Source: Eubacterium sp. CAG:274 (GTDB lineage: Bacteria; Bacillota; Clostridia; Lachnospirales; CAG-274). Taken from it: a stretch of DNA of 64,000 bases. Of the stretch, positions 15,224 through 24,344 are shown piece after piece. The stretch lies in contig FR888502.1 of NCBI GenBank assembly GCA_000432155.1, forward strand, positions 90,824 to 154,823. The letters run 5' to 3'. The notes beneath the pieces were generated by a model. The model did not search any database. It had not been told where the DNA came from and worked only from the letters and a program-made list of their open reading frames with translations. Within the stretch, counting starts at the first letter, position 1. Each line of letters starts with the position of its first letter. Both the position numbers and the translations under genes were made by a program.

Positions 15224-17161
15224 ATGGATGAAAACGCAAAAGATAATAGAATAAATGACAGCAACAATTCCAAAAATAACAGCGATAGTAAAGTCTTTAT
15301 TCGTATTCTTGTAATATCCTTGCTTATTACATTCGCTTTTAATGTTTTTTCTGTTGTAATGACAGCAAGAAGTCAAAGTGAATTGGAATATAGTAAATTT
15401 ATAAAATTAGTACAAGAAGGTAAGGTCGAATCCGTTGAGTTCCAAAGTGATAAACTTATTGTTAAACCTTATAAGGATAAGTTGCAAGACGGCGACCAAA
15501 AGCTAGTAAATGGTGCAACAGTATTCTACACAGGTAGAGTTGGCGATGACGAACTTGTAAAACTTTTAAAGGAAAAGAATGTTGAGTTTTATGCTCCTAT
15601 ACAGTATAACTCTCCAATCATTTCATTTGCATTGTCTTGGATACTTCCACTTTTGATTATGTACCTTGGTTTCACATTTATTATGCGAATTATGGCTAAG
15701 CATATGGGTGGAGGACTTGGAGGCTTTGGCAAGTCCAATGCAAAAGTTTATATGGAAAAAACTACAGGTGTAACATTTGCCGATGTAGCAGGACAAGACG
15801 AGGCAAAAGAGTCTTTACAGGAAATTATTGACTTTCTTCACAACCCTACAAAGTACAATAAAATTGGTGCTAAACAGCCAAAAGGTGCTTTGCTTGTAGG
15901 ACCTCCGGGTACTGGTAAAACTTTACTTGCAAAGGCTGTTGCCGGAGAGGCAAAAGTAACATTTATGTCACTTTCAGGTTCAGACTTTGAAGAAATGTTC
16001 GTTGGTGTTGGTGCGTCAAGAGTTAGAGAGCTTTTTAAATCAGCACAGGAAAATGCCCCTTGTATTGTATTTATTGATGAATTAGATGCCGTTGGTGCAA
16101 AGCGTGATAACAGATTAGGAAATAATGACCAGACACTTAATCAGCTTTTGTCTGAAATGGACGGTTTTGATACTTCAAATGGTGTTGTAATACTTGCAGC
16201 AACAAACAGACCAGAGGTACTTGATAAGGCACTTTTAAGACCTGGTAGATTTGATAGAAGAATTATTGTTGAAGCTCCGGACTTAAAGGGTAGAGTTGAT
16301 GTATTAAAGGTACACGCTGCTAAGGTGCAAATGGATAGTGACATTGATTATGAAAAAATTGCCCTTGCTACAAGTGGTGCTACAGGTGCTGACCTTGCAA
16401 ACATTGTAAATGAGGCAGCATTAAGAGCAGTAAGAATGGGTAGAGAAAAGGTACTTCAAGAGGATTTAATGGAATCAGTTGAGGTTGTAATTGCTGGTAA
16501 GGAAAAGAAAGATAGAATACTTAGCGAAAAGGAAAAGAGAGTTGTTGCGGTTCACGAAGTTGGACATGCTCTTGCAGCAGCACTTCAAAATCATTCTCAG
16601 CCTGTTCAGAAAATTACAATTATTCCAAGAACAATGGGTGCTTTGGGTTACACAGTGCAGATGCCAGAAGAAGAAAGATATTTAATGAGCAAGGAAGAAA
16701 TACTTGCTAAAATAGTAACTTATCTTGCCGGTAGAAGTGCCGAAGAAATAGAGTTTAACTCTATTACTACTGGTGCAAGTAATGATATTGAAATGGCAAC
16801 AAAACTTGCTAGAAATATGATTACTCTCTATGGTATGAGTGACGAATTTGATATGATGGCACTTGAAAATGTGGAAAATAGATACCTTGACGGTACAAAG
16901 GTTTCTCTTGTAGGAGAACATACAGTTGCTGAAGTTGATAAGGCTGTTTTAGATGTAATAAAAACTTGTCATATAAAGGCTAAGAATATTATTGAAGAAC
17001 AAAAAACTGCCCTTGAAGAAATAAGTAACTTCCTTTTCGAAAAGGAAACAATTTCCGGCGAGGAATTTATGGATATTCTTAAAAAGTATGTGGATTTCCC
17101 AGAAAAAGAGGAAAAGAAAGAAGAAAGTATTTCAGAAGAAAATAATAAACCTGAAGAATAA
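15224..17161 (+). CDS. ftsH: ATP-dependent zinc metalloprotease FtsH
   Basis: Membrane-bound AAA+ protease that degrades misfolded membrane and regulatory proteins. 645 aa from ATG 15224, chosen for AAAGGAG at 15208-15214; the longer frame from 15206 begins before that site. Two membrane segments (VFIRILVISLLITFAFNVF and ISFALSWILPLLIMYLGFTF) flank an extracytoplasmic domain. The AAA domain has GPPGTGKT (Walker A), CIVFIDELDAVG (Walker B) and RPGRFDRR (second region of homology). The peptidase motif is HEVGH rather than the common HEAGH, still fitting HExxH. The acidic C-terminal tail is rich in Glu and Lys. Confidence 0.95.
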   Translation: MDENAKDNRINDSNNSKNNSDSKVFIRILVISLLITFAFNVFSVVMTARSQSELEYSKFIKLVQEGKVESVEFQSDKLIVKPYKDKLQDGDQKLVNGATVFYTGRVGDDELVKLLKEKNVEFYAPIQYNSPIISFALSWILPLLIMYLGFTFIMRIMAKHMGGGLGGFGKSNAKVYMEKTTGVTFADVAGQDEAKESLQEIIDFLHNPTKYNKIGAKQPKGALLVGPPGTGKTLLAKAVAGEAKVTFMSLSGSDFEEMFVGVGASRVRELFKSAQENAPCIVFIDELDAVGAKRDNRLGNNDQTLNQLLSEMDGFDTSNGVVILAATNRPEVLDKALLRPGRFDRRIIVEAPDLKGRVDVLKVHAAKVQMDSDIDYEKIALATSGATGADLANIVNEAALRAVRMGREKVLQEDLMESVEVVIAGKEKKDRILSEKEKRVVAVHEVGHALAAALQNHSQPVQKITIIPRTMGALGYTVQMPEEERYLMSKEEILAKIVTYLAGRSAEEIEFNSITTGASNDIEMATKLARNMITLYGMSDEFDMMALENVENRYLDGTKVSLVGEHTVAEVDKAVLDVIKTCHIKAKNIIEEQKTALEEISNFLFEKETISGEEFMDILKKYVDFPEKEEKKEESISEENNKPEE

Positions 17162-17169
17162 TAATTTTA

Positions 17170-17208
17170 GGCTGTATCTTATGCAATATTTGCATGGGTA
17201 CAGCCTTT
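17170..17208 (+). terminator. Terminator of ftsH
   Basis: GGCTGTA pairs with TACAGCC, with an inner ATGCAA/TTGCAT stem; the T-tract is short (TTT). Confidence 0.65.
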
Positions 17209-17249
17209 AAATATAATTGCAAAAAATAAAAATTAGTTTTATAATCATA

Positions 17250-17486
17250 TTAGTGTTTTTCAACAGGTATTTTGAAATTTTTAATGATTTCACTATAACA
17301 TTCATCGCAAAGGTCAAAGCTATGATTTTCGCCGTCAAAGCAAGAACCGTAACCCCATTCCTTATCAACTGAAAGACAGTCTGCTCTATGACCGTATTTA
17401 TCTTGAGGTATAGGTTTGCCACAACCGTTGCAAACTACTTCTGTTACCTTATATTCAGTTGTTGTTATGGTTTCTAGCTTTTTCAT
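17250..17486 (-). CDS. Small putative zinc-binding protein
   Basis: 78 aa, beginning MKKLETITTTEYKVTEVVCN. Two Cys pairs, CNGCGKPIPQ and CDECYSEII, separated by a 40-residue stretch with H, W and D, look like a treble-clef or zinc-ribbon site. No family name is recognised. The start ATG 17486 is chosen because GGAGG (complement of 17497-17501) lies ten bases upstream; the longer frame reading back to 17609 crosses the divergent promoter region and is not credible. It is divergent from the PHP phosphoesterase gene, sharing palindromes at 17502-17550. Confidence 0.7.
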   Translation of the reverse strand: MKKLETITTTEYKVTEVVCNGCGKPIPQDKYGHRADCLSVDKEWGYGSCFDGENHSFDLCDECYSEIIKNFKIPVEKH

Positions 17487-17501
17487 TGGTTTTTGACCTC
17501 C

Positions 17502-17550
17502 TTTGTAGTTTAGTTCAAGTATACTACAAAACATATGGCTTTGTATACAA
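17502..17550. promoter_or_regulatory. Palindromes in a divergent promoter region
   Basis: TTTGTAGT (17502-17509) is repeated inverted as ACTACAAA (17523-17530), with AGTATACT at 17518-17525 and TTGTATACAA at 17541-17550. They occupy the gap between the zinc-binding protein and the PHP gene and could be operator sites. Confidence 0.35.
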
Positions 17551-17576
17551 GAAAAATTTGGATAGGAGTAATAAAT

Positions 17577-18302
17577 ATGAATAAATACAAAATTGACACA
17601 CATACTCATACTGTTTCAAGTGGACACGCATATAGCACAGTAACAGAAAATGCAAAATATGCTGCATCAATAGGTCTTGAAATTATTGGTATGACAGACC
17701 ACGCACCTAAAATGCCGGGAAGTTGTGGATATTTACATTTTTTGAATTTAAGAATTTTGCCAGAGTATATTGAGGGCGTAAGGGTTTTAAAGGGTATTGA
17801 GCTTAATATTTTGGACAGTACAGGAAAAGTAGATATGTCAGAGAGAATACTTAAAAATTTAGACATAGCTATTGCAAGTTTGCATTTACCTTGTATTGAC
17901 CCAAAATCCGAGGAGGATTTTACGGAAACTCTTATAAATGTTATTAAAAATCCATTGGTAAATATTATTGGACACCCAGGGGACCCACGCTATCCTATTG
18001 ATGTTAAAAAGTTGGTAACAGCTGCCAGAGATTATAATACACTTTTGGAAATAAACAATTCATCTCTTGACCCTAATGGTTCAAGAGCGGGTGGGGATAA
18101 AATAGTGAAGGATATAATTTTAGAGTGCAAAAGACAGGATATGCCTATAATATTGGGTAGTGATGCTCATTATATGACTTCTGTTGGGGACTTTACTAAT
18201 GTTCAAAAACTTTTAGACGAAGTTCAAATGCCAGATGAACTTATTATAAATACTGATACAGAGGCATTTAAGAAATTTATTAGTCTTAAAAAGAAAAATT
18301 AA
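17577..18302 (+). CDS. PHP-domain phosphoesterase (YcdX-like)
   Basis: Predicted metal-dependent phosphatase of the PHP superfamily, 241 aa, close in pattern to E. coli YcdX. Metal-ligand motifs: DTHTHTVSSGHAYST (N-terminal HxH), MTDHAPKMPGS, the Glu in KGIELNIL, ASLHLP, GHPGDPRYP and the C-terminal GSDAHYM. All expected His/Asp positions are present, so it should bind a trinuclear metal centre. Substrate unknown. Start ATG 17577 is chosen because ATAGGAG at 17562-17568 precedes it; the frame is open further upstream but lacks a ribosome site. Confidence 0.88.
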   Translation: MNKYKIDTHTHTVSSGHAYSTVTENAKYAASIGLEIIGMTDHAPKMPGSCGYLHFLNLRILPEYIEGVRVLKGIELNILDSTGKVDMSERILKNLDIAIASLHLPCIDPKSEEDFTETLINVIKNPLVNIIGHPGDPRYPIDVKKLVTAARDYNTLLEINNSSLDPNGSRAGGDKIVKDIILECKRQDMPIILGSDAHYMTSVGDFTNVQKLLDEVQMPDELIINTDTEAFKKFISLKKKN

Positions 18303-18341
18303 AGATATACACAGTAAAAATAAGTTTAATGTGTATAAATC

Positions 18342-18416
18342 AAAAAGCATTGGCAAAATGTGATATGCTACCTCTAAATAAATAGAGGGCATACCACATT
18401 TTGCCAATGCTTTTAC
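18342..18416. terminator. Long bidirectional hairpin between convergent genes
   Basis: AAAGCATTGGCAAAATGTG pairs perfectly with CACATTTTGCCAATGCTTT, and an inner stem (TATGC..CCTCTA with TAGAGG.GCATA) closes the loop, giving arms of about 34 bases. The stop codon of the GNAT gene lies within its right end. It is unusually long for a terminator. Confidence 0.8.
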
Positions 18417-19198
18417 TGTATTACAATATATATTGCTTGTTTGTCAATTTCCTTAAAGCCTACAGTTCTGTAAATACTTAGAACATTCATAACATCATAG
18501 CAAATTGAACAGCTATTGCTTATTTTTAAAAGTTCTTCACAAATTTTGCTTAATAACTTACTGCCATAGCCTTTATTTCTGGCGTTTGGAGCAGTTACTA
18601 AGACACTAATATTTGCAATATCTCGGCTCATATAATTGCACATTGTAAGGGCAACTATTTTGCCATTTTCTCTTGTAAAATAGGTATAGCCAAAGTTTAC
18701 GAATTTCTTTGTGTCTTCTGGGCTTAAAAGCATTTTGTATTCAATAGTGTTGTTAAAGAAACCAAGTATTTCGTCAACATTACCAGAGTTAGCTCTTTCA
18801 ATAACAATGTCACTATAGTCTACAGGTGTAAATTCTTCTCTGAAAAGTTTGCAAAGGAGAGTGCCATATTTTGTAACTACCTTGACAAAAGGAGTAAACT
18901 GTTGCAATACACTTTCTTCGCCTTTCATAATTGAAAATTTTATATTGTGATTTTTTAAAAAGTCCAATATTTCCTTTGCCGGAACAACATCGGCATAGGA
19001 ATAAACCATAAGATTATTTAGTACAACGGAAAAAATACAAGTCAACTTAGCTTTTTCGTAGTATCCAAAAATATTACAGTTCTCTATACCTATACCTAAA
19101 TCTTTTATAAAAATACGAACAAATTGCCCAAACATAGGCTTTTGCTGTAAACAATATTCAATATCGCTAGCATCTCGGCTATTTAATTTTCTAATCAT
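18413..19198 (-). CDS. GNAT-family N-acetyltransferase
   Basis: 261 aa. The C-terminal 110 residues form a GNAT acetyltransferase domain with the acetyl-CoA loop APNARNKGYGSKLLSKICEE and the following YDVMNVLSIYRTVGFKEI; the N-terminal half (IRKLNSRDASDIEYCLQQKP onward) looks like a degenerate second GNAT lobe. Acceptor substrate unknown. The start ATG 19198 is chosen for an AAAAGGAG site just upstream; the upstream extension is hydrophobic AT-rich translation and is not credible. Confidence 0.8.
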   Translation of the reverse strand: MIRKLNSRDASDIEYCLQQKPMFGQFVRIFIKDLGIGIENCNIFGYYEKAKLTCIFSVVLNNLMVYSYADVVPAKEILDFLKNHNIKFSIMKGEESVLQQFTPFVKVVTKYGTLLCKLFREEFTPVDYSDIVIERANSGNVDEILGFFNNTIEYKMLLSPEDTKKFVNFGYTYFTRENGKIVALTMCNYMSRDIANISVLVTAPNARNKGYGSKLLSKICEELLKISNSCSICYDVMNVLSIYRTVGFKEIDKQAIYIVIQ

Positions 19199-19394
19199 AG
19201 AATCTGCTCCTTTTAGAAAAACACATTCATATCTATATAATATTACAAAGATTGATAAAAAATTATCTATCTTATTATAACTGGAAAGGGTATATAAAGC
19301 AAGTAAATAATTGTAAAGATTAATAAAATAAATTATCAAAAATATAAAAATGAATTTTTTTAAGTAGAAACTTGCAAAAATTACTATTTTTAGG

Positions 19395-19422
19395 TTGAAA
19401 AACTTTATATTTATGGTATAAT
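19395..19422 (+). promoter_or_regulatory. Promoter of the aconitase-family gene
   Basis: TTGAAA (19395-19400), 16-base spacer, TATAAT (19417-19422). It leaves a leader of about 70 bases. The rest of the 300-base gap at 19199-19499 is AT-rich with no other feature I can support. Confidence 0.65.
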
Positions 19423-19499
19423 TATGCTATAACACATGCAAAAAATTCAAAAAGCAATGTTTTACTTACTCTTAAAATTACACAGGAGGATAAAAAAGT

Positions 19500-21800
19500 A
19501 TGATAGAATTATTTAATACTGGTGCGTATCTTTTAAACGGCACAGAACTTGTAAAAGATGATGCTGATGCACAAAAGGTGCTTGCTTCTAAAAACATTAA
19601 TGTTACTAAGGAAGAAGCTGCAAAGAATACTATTGCTTATGGTATTTTAGAGGCTCACAATACAAGTGGAAATATGGACAGTCTTAAAATCAAATTTGAC
19701 TGTATGGCAAGTCACGATATTACTTATGTTGGTATTATCCAGACAGCCAGAGCATCTGGTATGGAAAAGTTCCCAATTCCTTATGTTCTTACAAATTGCC
19801 ATAACTCACTTTGTGCAGTTGGTGGTACAATAAACGAAGATGACCATATGTTTGGTCTTAGTGCTGCTAAGAAATACGGTGGTATTTATGTTCCAGCACA
19901 TCAGGCTGTTATTCATCAGTTTATGCGTGAAATGATGGCGGGTTGTGGCAAGATGATTTTAGGTTCAGATAGCCACACTCGTTATGGTGCTTTAGGTACA
20001 ATGGCTATTGGCGAAGGTGGTGGCGAACTTGCTAAACAGCTCCTTCAGCAGACTTATGATGTAAAGCGTCCAGAAGTTATCGGTATTTACCTTACAGGTA
20101 AGCCACAGCCATTTGTAGGTCCTCAGGACGTTGCTCTTGCTATTATTGGCGAGGTATTTGCAAACGGATACGTTAAGAATAAGGTTATGGAATTTATCGG
20201 TGACGGTATTTCTAATCTTAATGCTGAATACAGAAATGGTATTGATGTTATGACAACAGAAACTACTTGTCTTTCTTCTATTTGGAGAACTGATGACGAA
20301 ATCAAGAATTTCTATGAAGTTCACGATAGAGCAGAAGATTACAAGGAACTTAATCCTGGTTCTGTTGCTTACTATGATGGCATTGTTTATGTTGATTTAT
20401 CAACTATTAAGCCTATGATTGCTATGCCATTCCACCCAAGCAACACATACACTATTGATGAATTAAATGCTAACCTTGAAGACATTTTAGCTGATGTTGA
20501 AAAGAAGGCTGTTAAGACTATTAACAACCCTGATATTCACTTCAAGCTTAGAGATAAGATTAAGAACGGCAGACTTTATGTAGACCAGGGTGTTATTGCT
20601 GGTTGTGCCGGTGGTACATATGATAACATTTGTGATGTAGCAGATATTTTAAATGGTCAGAGTATTGGTGCTGATGATTTTGCTTTAAGTGTATACCCAT
20701 CAAGTCAGCCTGTGTTTATGCAGTTAGTTGAAAATGGTTCTATATTTAAGTTAATGAATGCCGGTGCTACTGTTCGTTCTGCGTTCTGTGGTCCTTGCTT
20801 TGGTGCAGGCGATGTTCCAAGTAATGAAGGTTTAAGTATCAGACATTCTACAAGAAACTTCCCTAACAGAGAGGGTTCTAAGCCAGGTAATGGTCAGATT
20901 GCATCTGTTGCACTTATGGACGCTCGTTCTATTGCAGCTACAGCAGTAAACAAGGGCTTCCTTACTTCTGCTGAAAATATTGATGTTGAATTTACTAAGC
21001 CTAAGTACTTCTTCAACAAGTCTGTATATGACAATAGAGTATATCAGGGCTTTGGCAAGGCAGACACAAGTGTTGAATTAAAGTTAGGTCCAAATATTAC
21101 AGATTGGCCTGAAATGGTAGCTTTACCAGAAAACCTTCTTGTAAAGGTTGTATCACTTATTACTGACCCTGTTACAACAACTGATGAACTTATCCCATCT
21201 GGCGAAACAAGTTCATACCGTTCAAATCCTTTAGGTCTTGCTGAATTTACACTTTCAAGAAAAGACCCTGCTTATGTTGGCAGAGCTAAGGAAGTACAGG
21301 TTGCTGAAAAGGCTATTGAAGCCGGTAACTGCCCATCACAGGCATTCCCAGAAGTTAAGCCTATTATGGATACAATCAAGACTAAGTTTACAATCAGCAG
21401 AGATGTAATGGGTATTGGTAGTACAATTTTTGCTGTTAAGCCTGGTGACGGTTCTGCAAGAGAACAGGCTGCATCTTGTCAGAAGGTTCTTGGTGGTTGG
21501 GCTAATATTGCCAGAGAATACGCTACTAAGAGATACCGTTCTAACCTTATTAACTGGGGTATGCTTCCATTTATTTTTGATGAAGAAAATCTTCCATTTG
21601 AAAATGGCGATTATGTATTCATTCCACAGGTTGCTCAGGGTATTAAGGATAAGAAGTCTGAATTTACAGCCTATGTTGTAAGAAATGGTGAAATGAAAGA
21701 ATTTACTCTTAAAATGGGCGAATTAACTGACGATGAAAGAGAAATTATTCTTGCTGGTTGCCTTATTAACTACAACAGAAACAAAAATAAGAATAAGTAA
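19500..21800 (+). CDS. Aconitase-family hydratase (YbhJ-like)
   Basis: 766-aa [4Fe-4S] hydratase of the aconitase superfamily, longer than the roughly 640-aa mitochondrial-type enzyme and closer in layout to E. coli YbhJ. Cluster-binding segments: QGVIAGCAGGTYDNI and AFCGPCFGAGDVPSN. The substrate regions GSDSHTRYGALGTMAIGEGG (N-terminal) and GDGSAREQAA (swivel domain, where standard aconitases have GSSREH) are present, and RYRSNLINWGMLPF follows. It may convert citrate to isocitrate for glutamate synthesis, but the YbhJ subgroup has no settled substrate. ACAGGAGGA is the ribosome site. Strong codon bias suggests high expression. Confidence 0.85.
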   Translation: MIELFNTGAYLLNGTELVKDDADAQKVLASKNINVTKEEAAKNTIAYGILEAHNTSGNMDSLKIKFDCMASHDITYVGIIQTARASGMEKFPIPYVLTNCHNSLCAVGGTINEDDHMFGLSAAKKYGGIYVPAHQAVIHQFMREMMAGCGKMILGSDSHTRYGALGTMAIGEGGGELAKQLLQQTYDVKRPEVIGIYLTGKPQPFVGPQDVALAIIGEVFANGYVKNKVMEFIGDGISNLNAEYRNGIDVMTTETTCLSSIWRTDDEIKNFYEVHDRAEDYKELNPGSVAYYDGIVYVDLSTIKPMIAMPFHPSNTYTIDELNANLEDILADVEKKAVKTINNPDIHFKLRDKIKNGRLYVDQGVIAGCAGGTYDNICDVADILNGQSIGADDFALSVYPSSQPVFMQLVENGSIFKLMNAGATVRSAFCGPCFGAGDVPSNEGLSIRHSTRNFPNREGSKPGNGQIASVALMDARSIAATAVNKGFLTSAENIDVEFTKPKYFFNKSVYDNRVYQGFGKADTSVELKLGPNITDWPEMVALPENLLVKVVSLITDPVTTTDELIPSGETSSYRSNPLGLAEFTLSRKDPAYVGRAKEVQVAEKAIEAGNCPSQAFPEVKPIMDTIKTKFTISRDVMGIGSTIFAVKPGDGSAREQAASCQKVLGGWANIAREYATKRYRSNLINWGMLPFIFDEENLPFENGDYVFIPQVAQGIKDKKSEFTAYVVRNGEMKEFTLKMGELTDDEREIILAGCLINYNRNKNKNK

Positions 21801-21831
21801 TCTTTGAATTTGAATTAGTTTATAAGTTTTT

Positions 21832-21868
21832 GGGAATGTATGAGAAATTGTACATTCCCATTTTTTTA
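21832..21868 (+). terminator. Terminator of the aconitase-family gene
   Basis: GGGAATGTA pairs with TACATTCCC around ten bases, followed by ATTTTTTTA. Confidence 0.88.
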
Positions 21869-21961
21869 TGTTATAAAATTGAATTTCCATTTTTGCAAAG
21901 CATATATCAAATACTTATGTTATACTGAATAAAAAGTTGAAAGAAATGGGGAAAAGTAATT

Positions 21962-22680
21962 ATGTACTTGTGGATTATTGCAACAGTAGTTGCGTATTTT
22001 ATAAAAGGACTGTGCGGTTTTGCAAACACTTTGGTATTTACAACTATTTTGAGTTTTGGAACACCAAATGTTAATATTTCGCCTATAGATTTGTTAATAG
22101 GTTATCCAACAAATTTAATTCTTACTTGGGAAAATCGAAAAAAGCTTGATTCAAAGGTTTATCTGCCTCTTATAGCACTTGTGATAATAGGCAGTATTCC
22201 CCCGGAGTGTTTATGCTTAAAAATGTAAATACAAGCATAATTAAGTTAATATTTGGTGTTGTAGTAATTGTGTTGGGTTTGGAAATGTTATTGCGAGAGT
22301 ATAGCAAGGATAGTGGCAAATCTTCTAGGATATTGTTGGCGATTATTGGAGTTGCATCAGGTGTACTTTGTGGACTGTTTGGAGTAGGGGCATTATTAGC
22401 TGCCTATGTAAGTCGTGTGACAGATGACAGTCAGTCATTTAAGGCAAATATAAGTGCTGTATTTATTGTTGATAATACATTTCGCATTATTCTTTATAGT
22501 ACATTACATATACTTACGCTGGATACTTTAAAAAGAAGTTTAATTCTTATTCCCTTTGTATTGATTGGATTAATAGCTGGTATGAAATGTAGTAGCATAA
22601 TGAATAAAAATTTAGCAAAGAAAATTACTGCTTTATTATTAGTGATTTCTGGTATATCTCTTGTTATAAAAAATATCTAA
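21962..22680 (+). pseudogene. TauE/SafE-family membrane transporter, frameshifted
   Basis: Two overlapping frames together encode one TauE/SafE-type membrane protein (sulfite/organosulfonate exporter family). The first (21962-22228) gives MYLWIIATVVAYFIKGLCGF and TNLILTWENRKKL, then loses the frame. The second (to 22680) resumes with GVFMLKNVNTSIIKLIFGVV, GVASGVLCGLFGVGALLAAYV and an anchored C-terminus. The shift falls in a run of five C (22199-22203): one extra C would restore a continuous IPPGVFML. About 240 aa would result, normal for the family. It may be a recent inactivation, a slippage-switched gene or a sequencing error. ATGGGGAAAAG precedes the start. Confidence 0.8.
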
Positions 22681-22758
22681 AAAGAAGATTGACCTCTCGT
22701 CTGTTGATTGATATTTTTTAACAGGAATATGATATAATGCCGACGGAATACAGGAAAC

Positions 22759-22784
22759 AAGCCATCGGATTTATCTTTCCGATT
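22759..22784 (-). repeat. Dispersed hairpin repeat, copy A
   Basis: Reads on the minus strand as AATCGGAAAGATAAA then TCCGATGGCTT (26 bases). ATCGGA and TCCGAT form a hairpin around AAGATAAA. Related copies lie at 27561, 39534 and 58203. Confidence 0.7.
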
Positions 22785-22790
22785 TACCAT

Positions 22791-22832
22791 AAAAAATCTC
22801 CAAAGTAGACTTATCTACTATGGAGATTTTTA
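22791..22832. terminator. Bidirectional terminator
   Basis: AAAAATCTCCA pairs with TGGAGATTTTT, with inner AGTAGA/TCTACT. It lies downstream of the leftward membrane-kinase fusion gene and of the frameshifted transporter. Confidence 0.85.
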
Positions 22833-22848
22833 AAATTACTTTATTAAA

Positions 22849-24123
22849 TTAGAACTTTATTTTTGCCATTTGTGAAATATATTCGGCTGTATTTTCTGTA
22901 CCGAAAAGGGAAGTGTTAATTGACAAATCATAGTGTTTTGCAAGTCCCCATTCTCTACCTGTTACAAGGTGACAATGTTCGTGTCTTTCTTTATTTACTC
23001 TGTTTATTTTCTTATCTGCATCTGTTTCAGAAATATTATCACGAGTTGCTACACGCTTAATTCTATCCTCTTTATTTGCATGTAAAAATACATTAAAGGC
23101 TGAATCTTTAAGTATGAAATTAGAAAGTCTACCTACAATTACACAAGATTTTTTACTTGCAATTTCCTTTATAATTTCCTGCTCAGTTTTGAAAATACTT
23201 TTTATACTGTTTTCGTCTTTTGAAGAATACAAGTCAGCTTGACTATAAACATTAAATAATAAATTTCTTGTTATTTTTTGGTCGTTCATTTCAATATAGT
23301 CTTGAGATTTTCCTGTCTTTTGTGCTGTAAGAGAAAGAACCTCTGTATCGTAGTAATCAATGCCAAGTTTTTGTGCTACAAGTTTGCCAATTTCTCTACC
23401 ACCACTACCGTATTCTCTGGCTATAGTAATAACAATATTTCCATTGTTGGAGAAAGTTGGTTCTTCCTTTTCTTCTAGTTTTCCAAGAAGAAGTTCTGTA
23501 AGTGCTACAAGTTTTCTGATGAAAAATCTTGCTATAATACCGACAATAAGTGCGGCAATAATTGTACCAATACCAACACCATTTAATTTATGGAAAATAA
23601 GGAAAGCTGAAACACCGGCGATAATTGTCATAGAGGCATCAAAACAAACCTTTGTAGTGCCAAAGTCAGTTTTAAATCTTACAGTTACAGCTTTTACAAA
23701 GGCTTCCCCAGGGAGCATAACAACATCGGCGATAACCTCAGCATATACACCGAAACCAAGTATTATACAACCGAGAATAAGTGCTACACCTCTGTAGGCA
23801 TAATTTTCAGGATTAAGCCAGCTTAAAAGAAACATTGAAAAGTCTATAAAATAACCAAATACTATAGAAACAGGTATCTGTAAAAGACTTTCCTTTTTAA
23901 ACTTTTTACCAAGTATTAATATCTGTAAAGCAATTAAGAAAAGGCTAAAGAATATTGTGTATTCGCCAAGGGTTGGCTTAGTTGCTAAACTTAAAACATA
24001 GGGAATACTGGAAATAGGGGAAGTACCTAAATTTGCCTTTGTTACAAAACTAACACCAAATGAACTAAAAAATAAACCTATAAAAAATATTATGTATCTT
24101 TTTAATTTTTCTTTTTTTGACAT
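22849..24123 (-). CDS. YczE/YitT-like membrane domain fused to a cytidylate-kinase-like domain
   Basis: 424 aa with two parts. Residues about 1-215 are a five- or six-helix membrane domain of the YczE/YyaS/YitT type (FFIGLFFSSFGVSFVTKANL, GTSPISSIPYVLS, ADVVMLPGEAFVKAV, FGTTKVCFDA). Residues about 228-424 are a cytidylate-kinase-like domain starting NIVITIAREYGSGGREIGKL, with CVIVGRLSNFIL and the Arg/Lys-rich lid region DRIKRVATRDNIS and KKINRVNKERHEH. The kinase P-loop is the degenerate GSGGREIG form found in this subfamily. Each half is common as a separate Clostridia protein; the fusion suggests a membrane-tethered nucleotide-dependent sensor or enzyme. No substrate is known. Start ATG 24123 has AGGAGA upstream. 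Confidence 0.82.
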   Translation of the reverse strand: MSKKEKLKRYIIFFIGLFFSSFGVSFVTKANLGTSPISSIPYVLSLATKPTLGEYTIFFSLFLIALQILILGKKFKKESLLQIPVSIVFGYFIDFSMFLLSWLNPENYAYRGVALILGCIILGFGVYAEVIADVVMLPGEAFVKAVTVRFKTDFGTTKVCFDASMTIIAGVSAFLIFHKLNGVGIGTIIAALIVGIIARFFIRKLVALTELLLGKLEEKEEPTFSNNGNIVITIAREYGSGGREIGKLVAQKLGIDYYDTEVLSLTAQKTGKSQDYIEMNDQKITRNLLFNVYSQADLYSSKDENSIKSIFKTEQEIIKEIASKKSCVIVGRLSNFILKDSAFNVFLHANKEDRIKRVATRDNISETDADKKINRVNKERHEHCHLVTGREWGLAKHYDLSINTSLFGTENTAEYISQMAKIKF

Positions 24124-24145
24124 ATTAATTCTCCTATATAATTTT

Positions 24146-24173
24146 AATAAATCCGATAACTTGACATGTCAAG
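24146..24173. repeat. Partial dispersed repeat and palindrome upstream of the fusion gene
   Basis: ATAAATCCGAT at 24147-24157 matches the right half of the dispersed hairpin repeat and runs into CTTGACATGTCAAG (24160-24173), a 14-bp perfect palindrome that may be an operator for the leftward fusion gene. Confidence 0.4.
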
Positions 24174-24344
24174 CTACAAATTAAATGTCACAGTATCATA
24201 TAGGAACAAATTCAAAATAATAAATTTCGGAACGCTTTATATTTCGAAAAAACATAAGAACCTCCTTTTTTCTGAAATCAATTTATTATAATACAAAAAA
24301 ACTAAAATTTCCATATTAAGAATAAAAATATATAAGGAAAGTTG

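Noticed and set aside
22207..22680. Separate 157-aa membrane protein
   Set aside because: It completes the TauE/SafE protein begun in the previous frame; treated as one frameshifted gene.
23360..23797. 145-aa rightward frame within the membrane-kinase fusion
   Set aside because: Shadow of the leftward gene; no start context and no recognisable domain.
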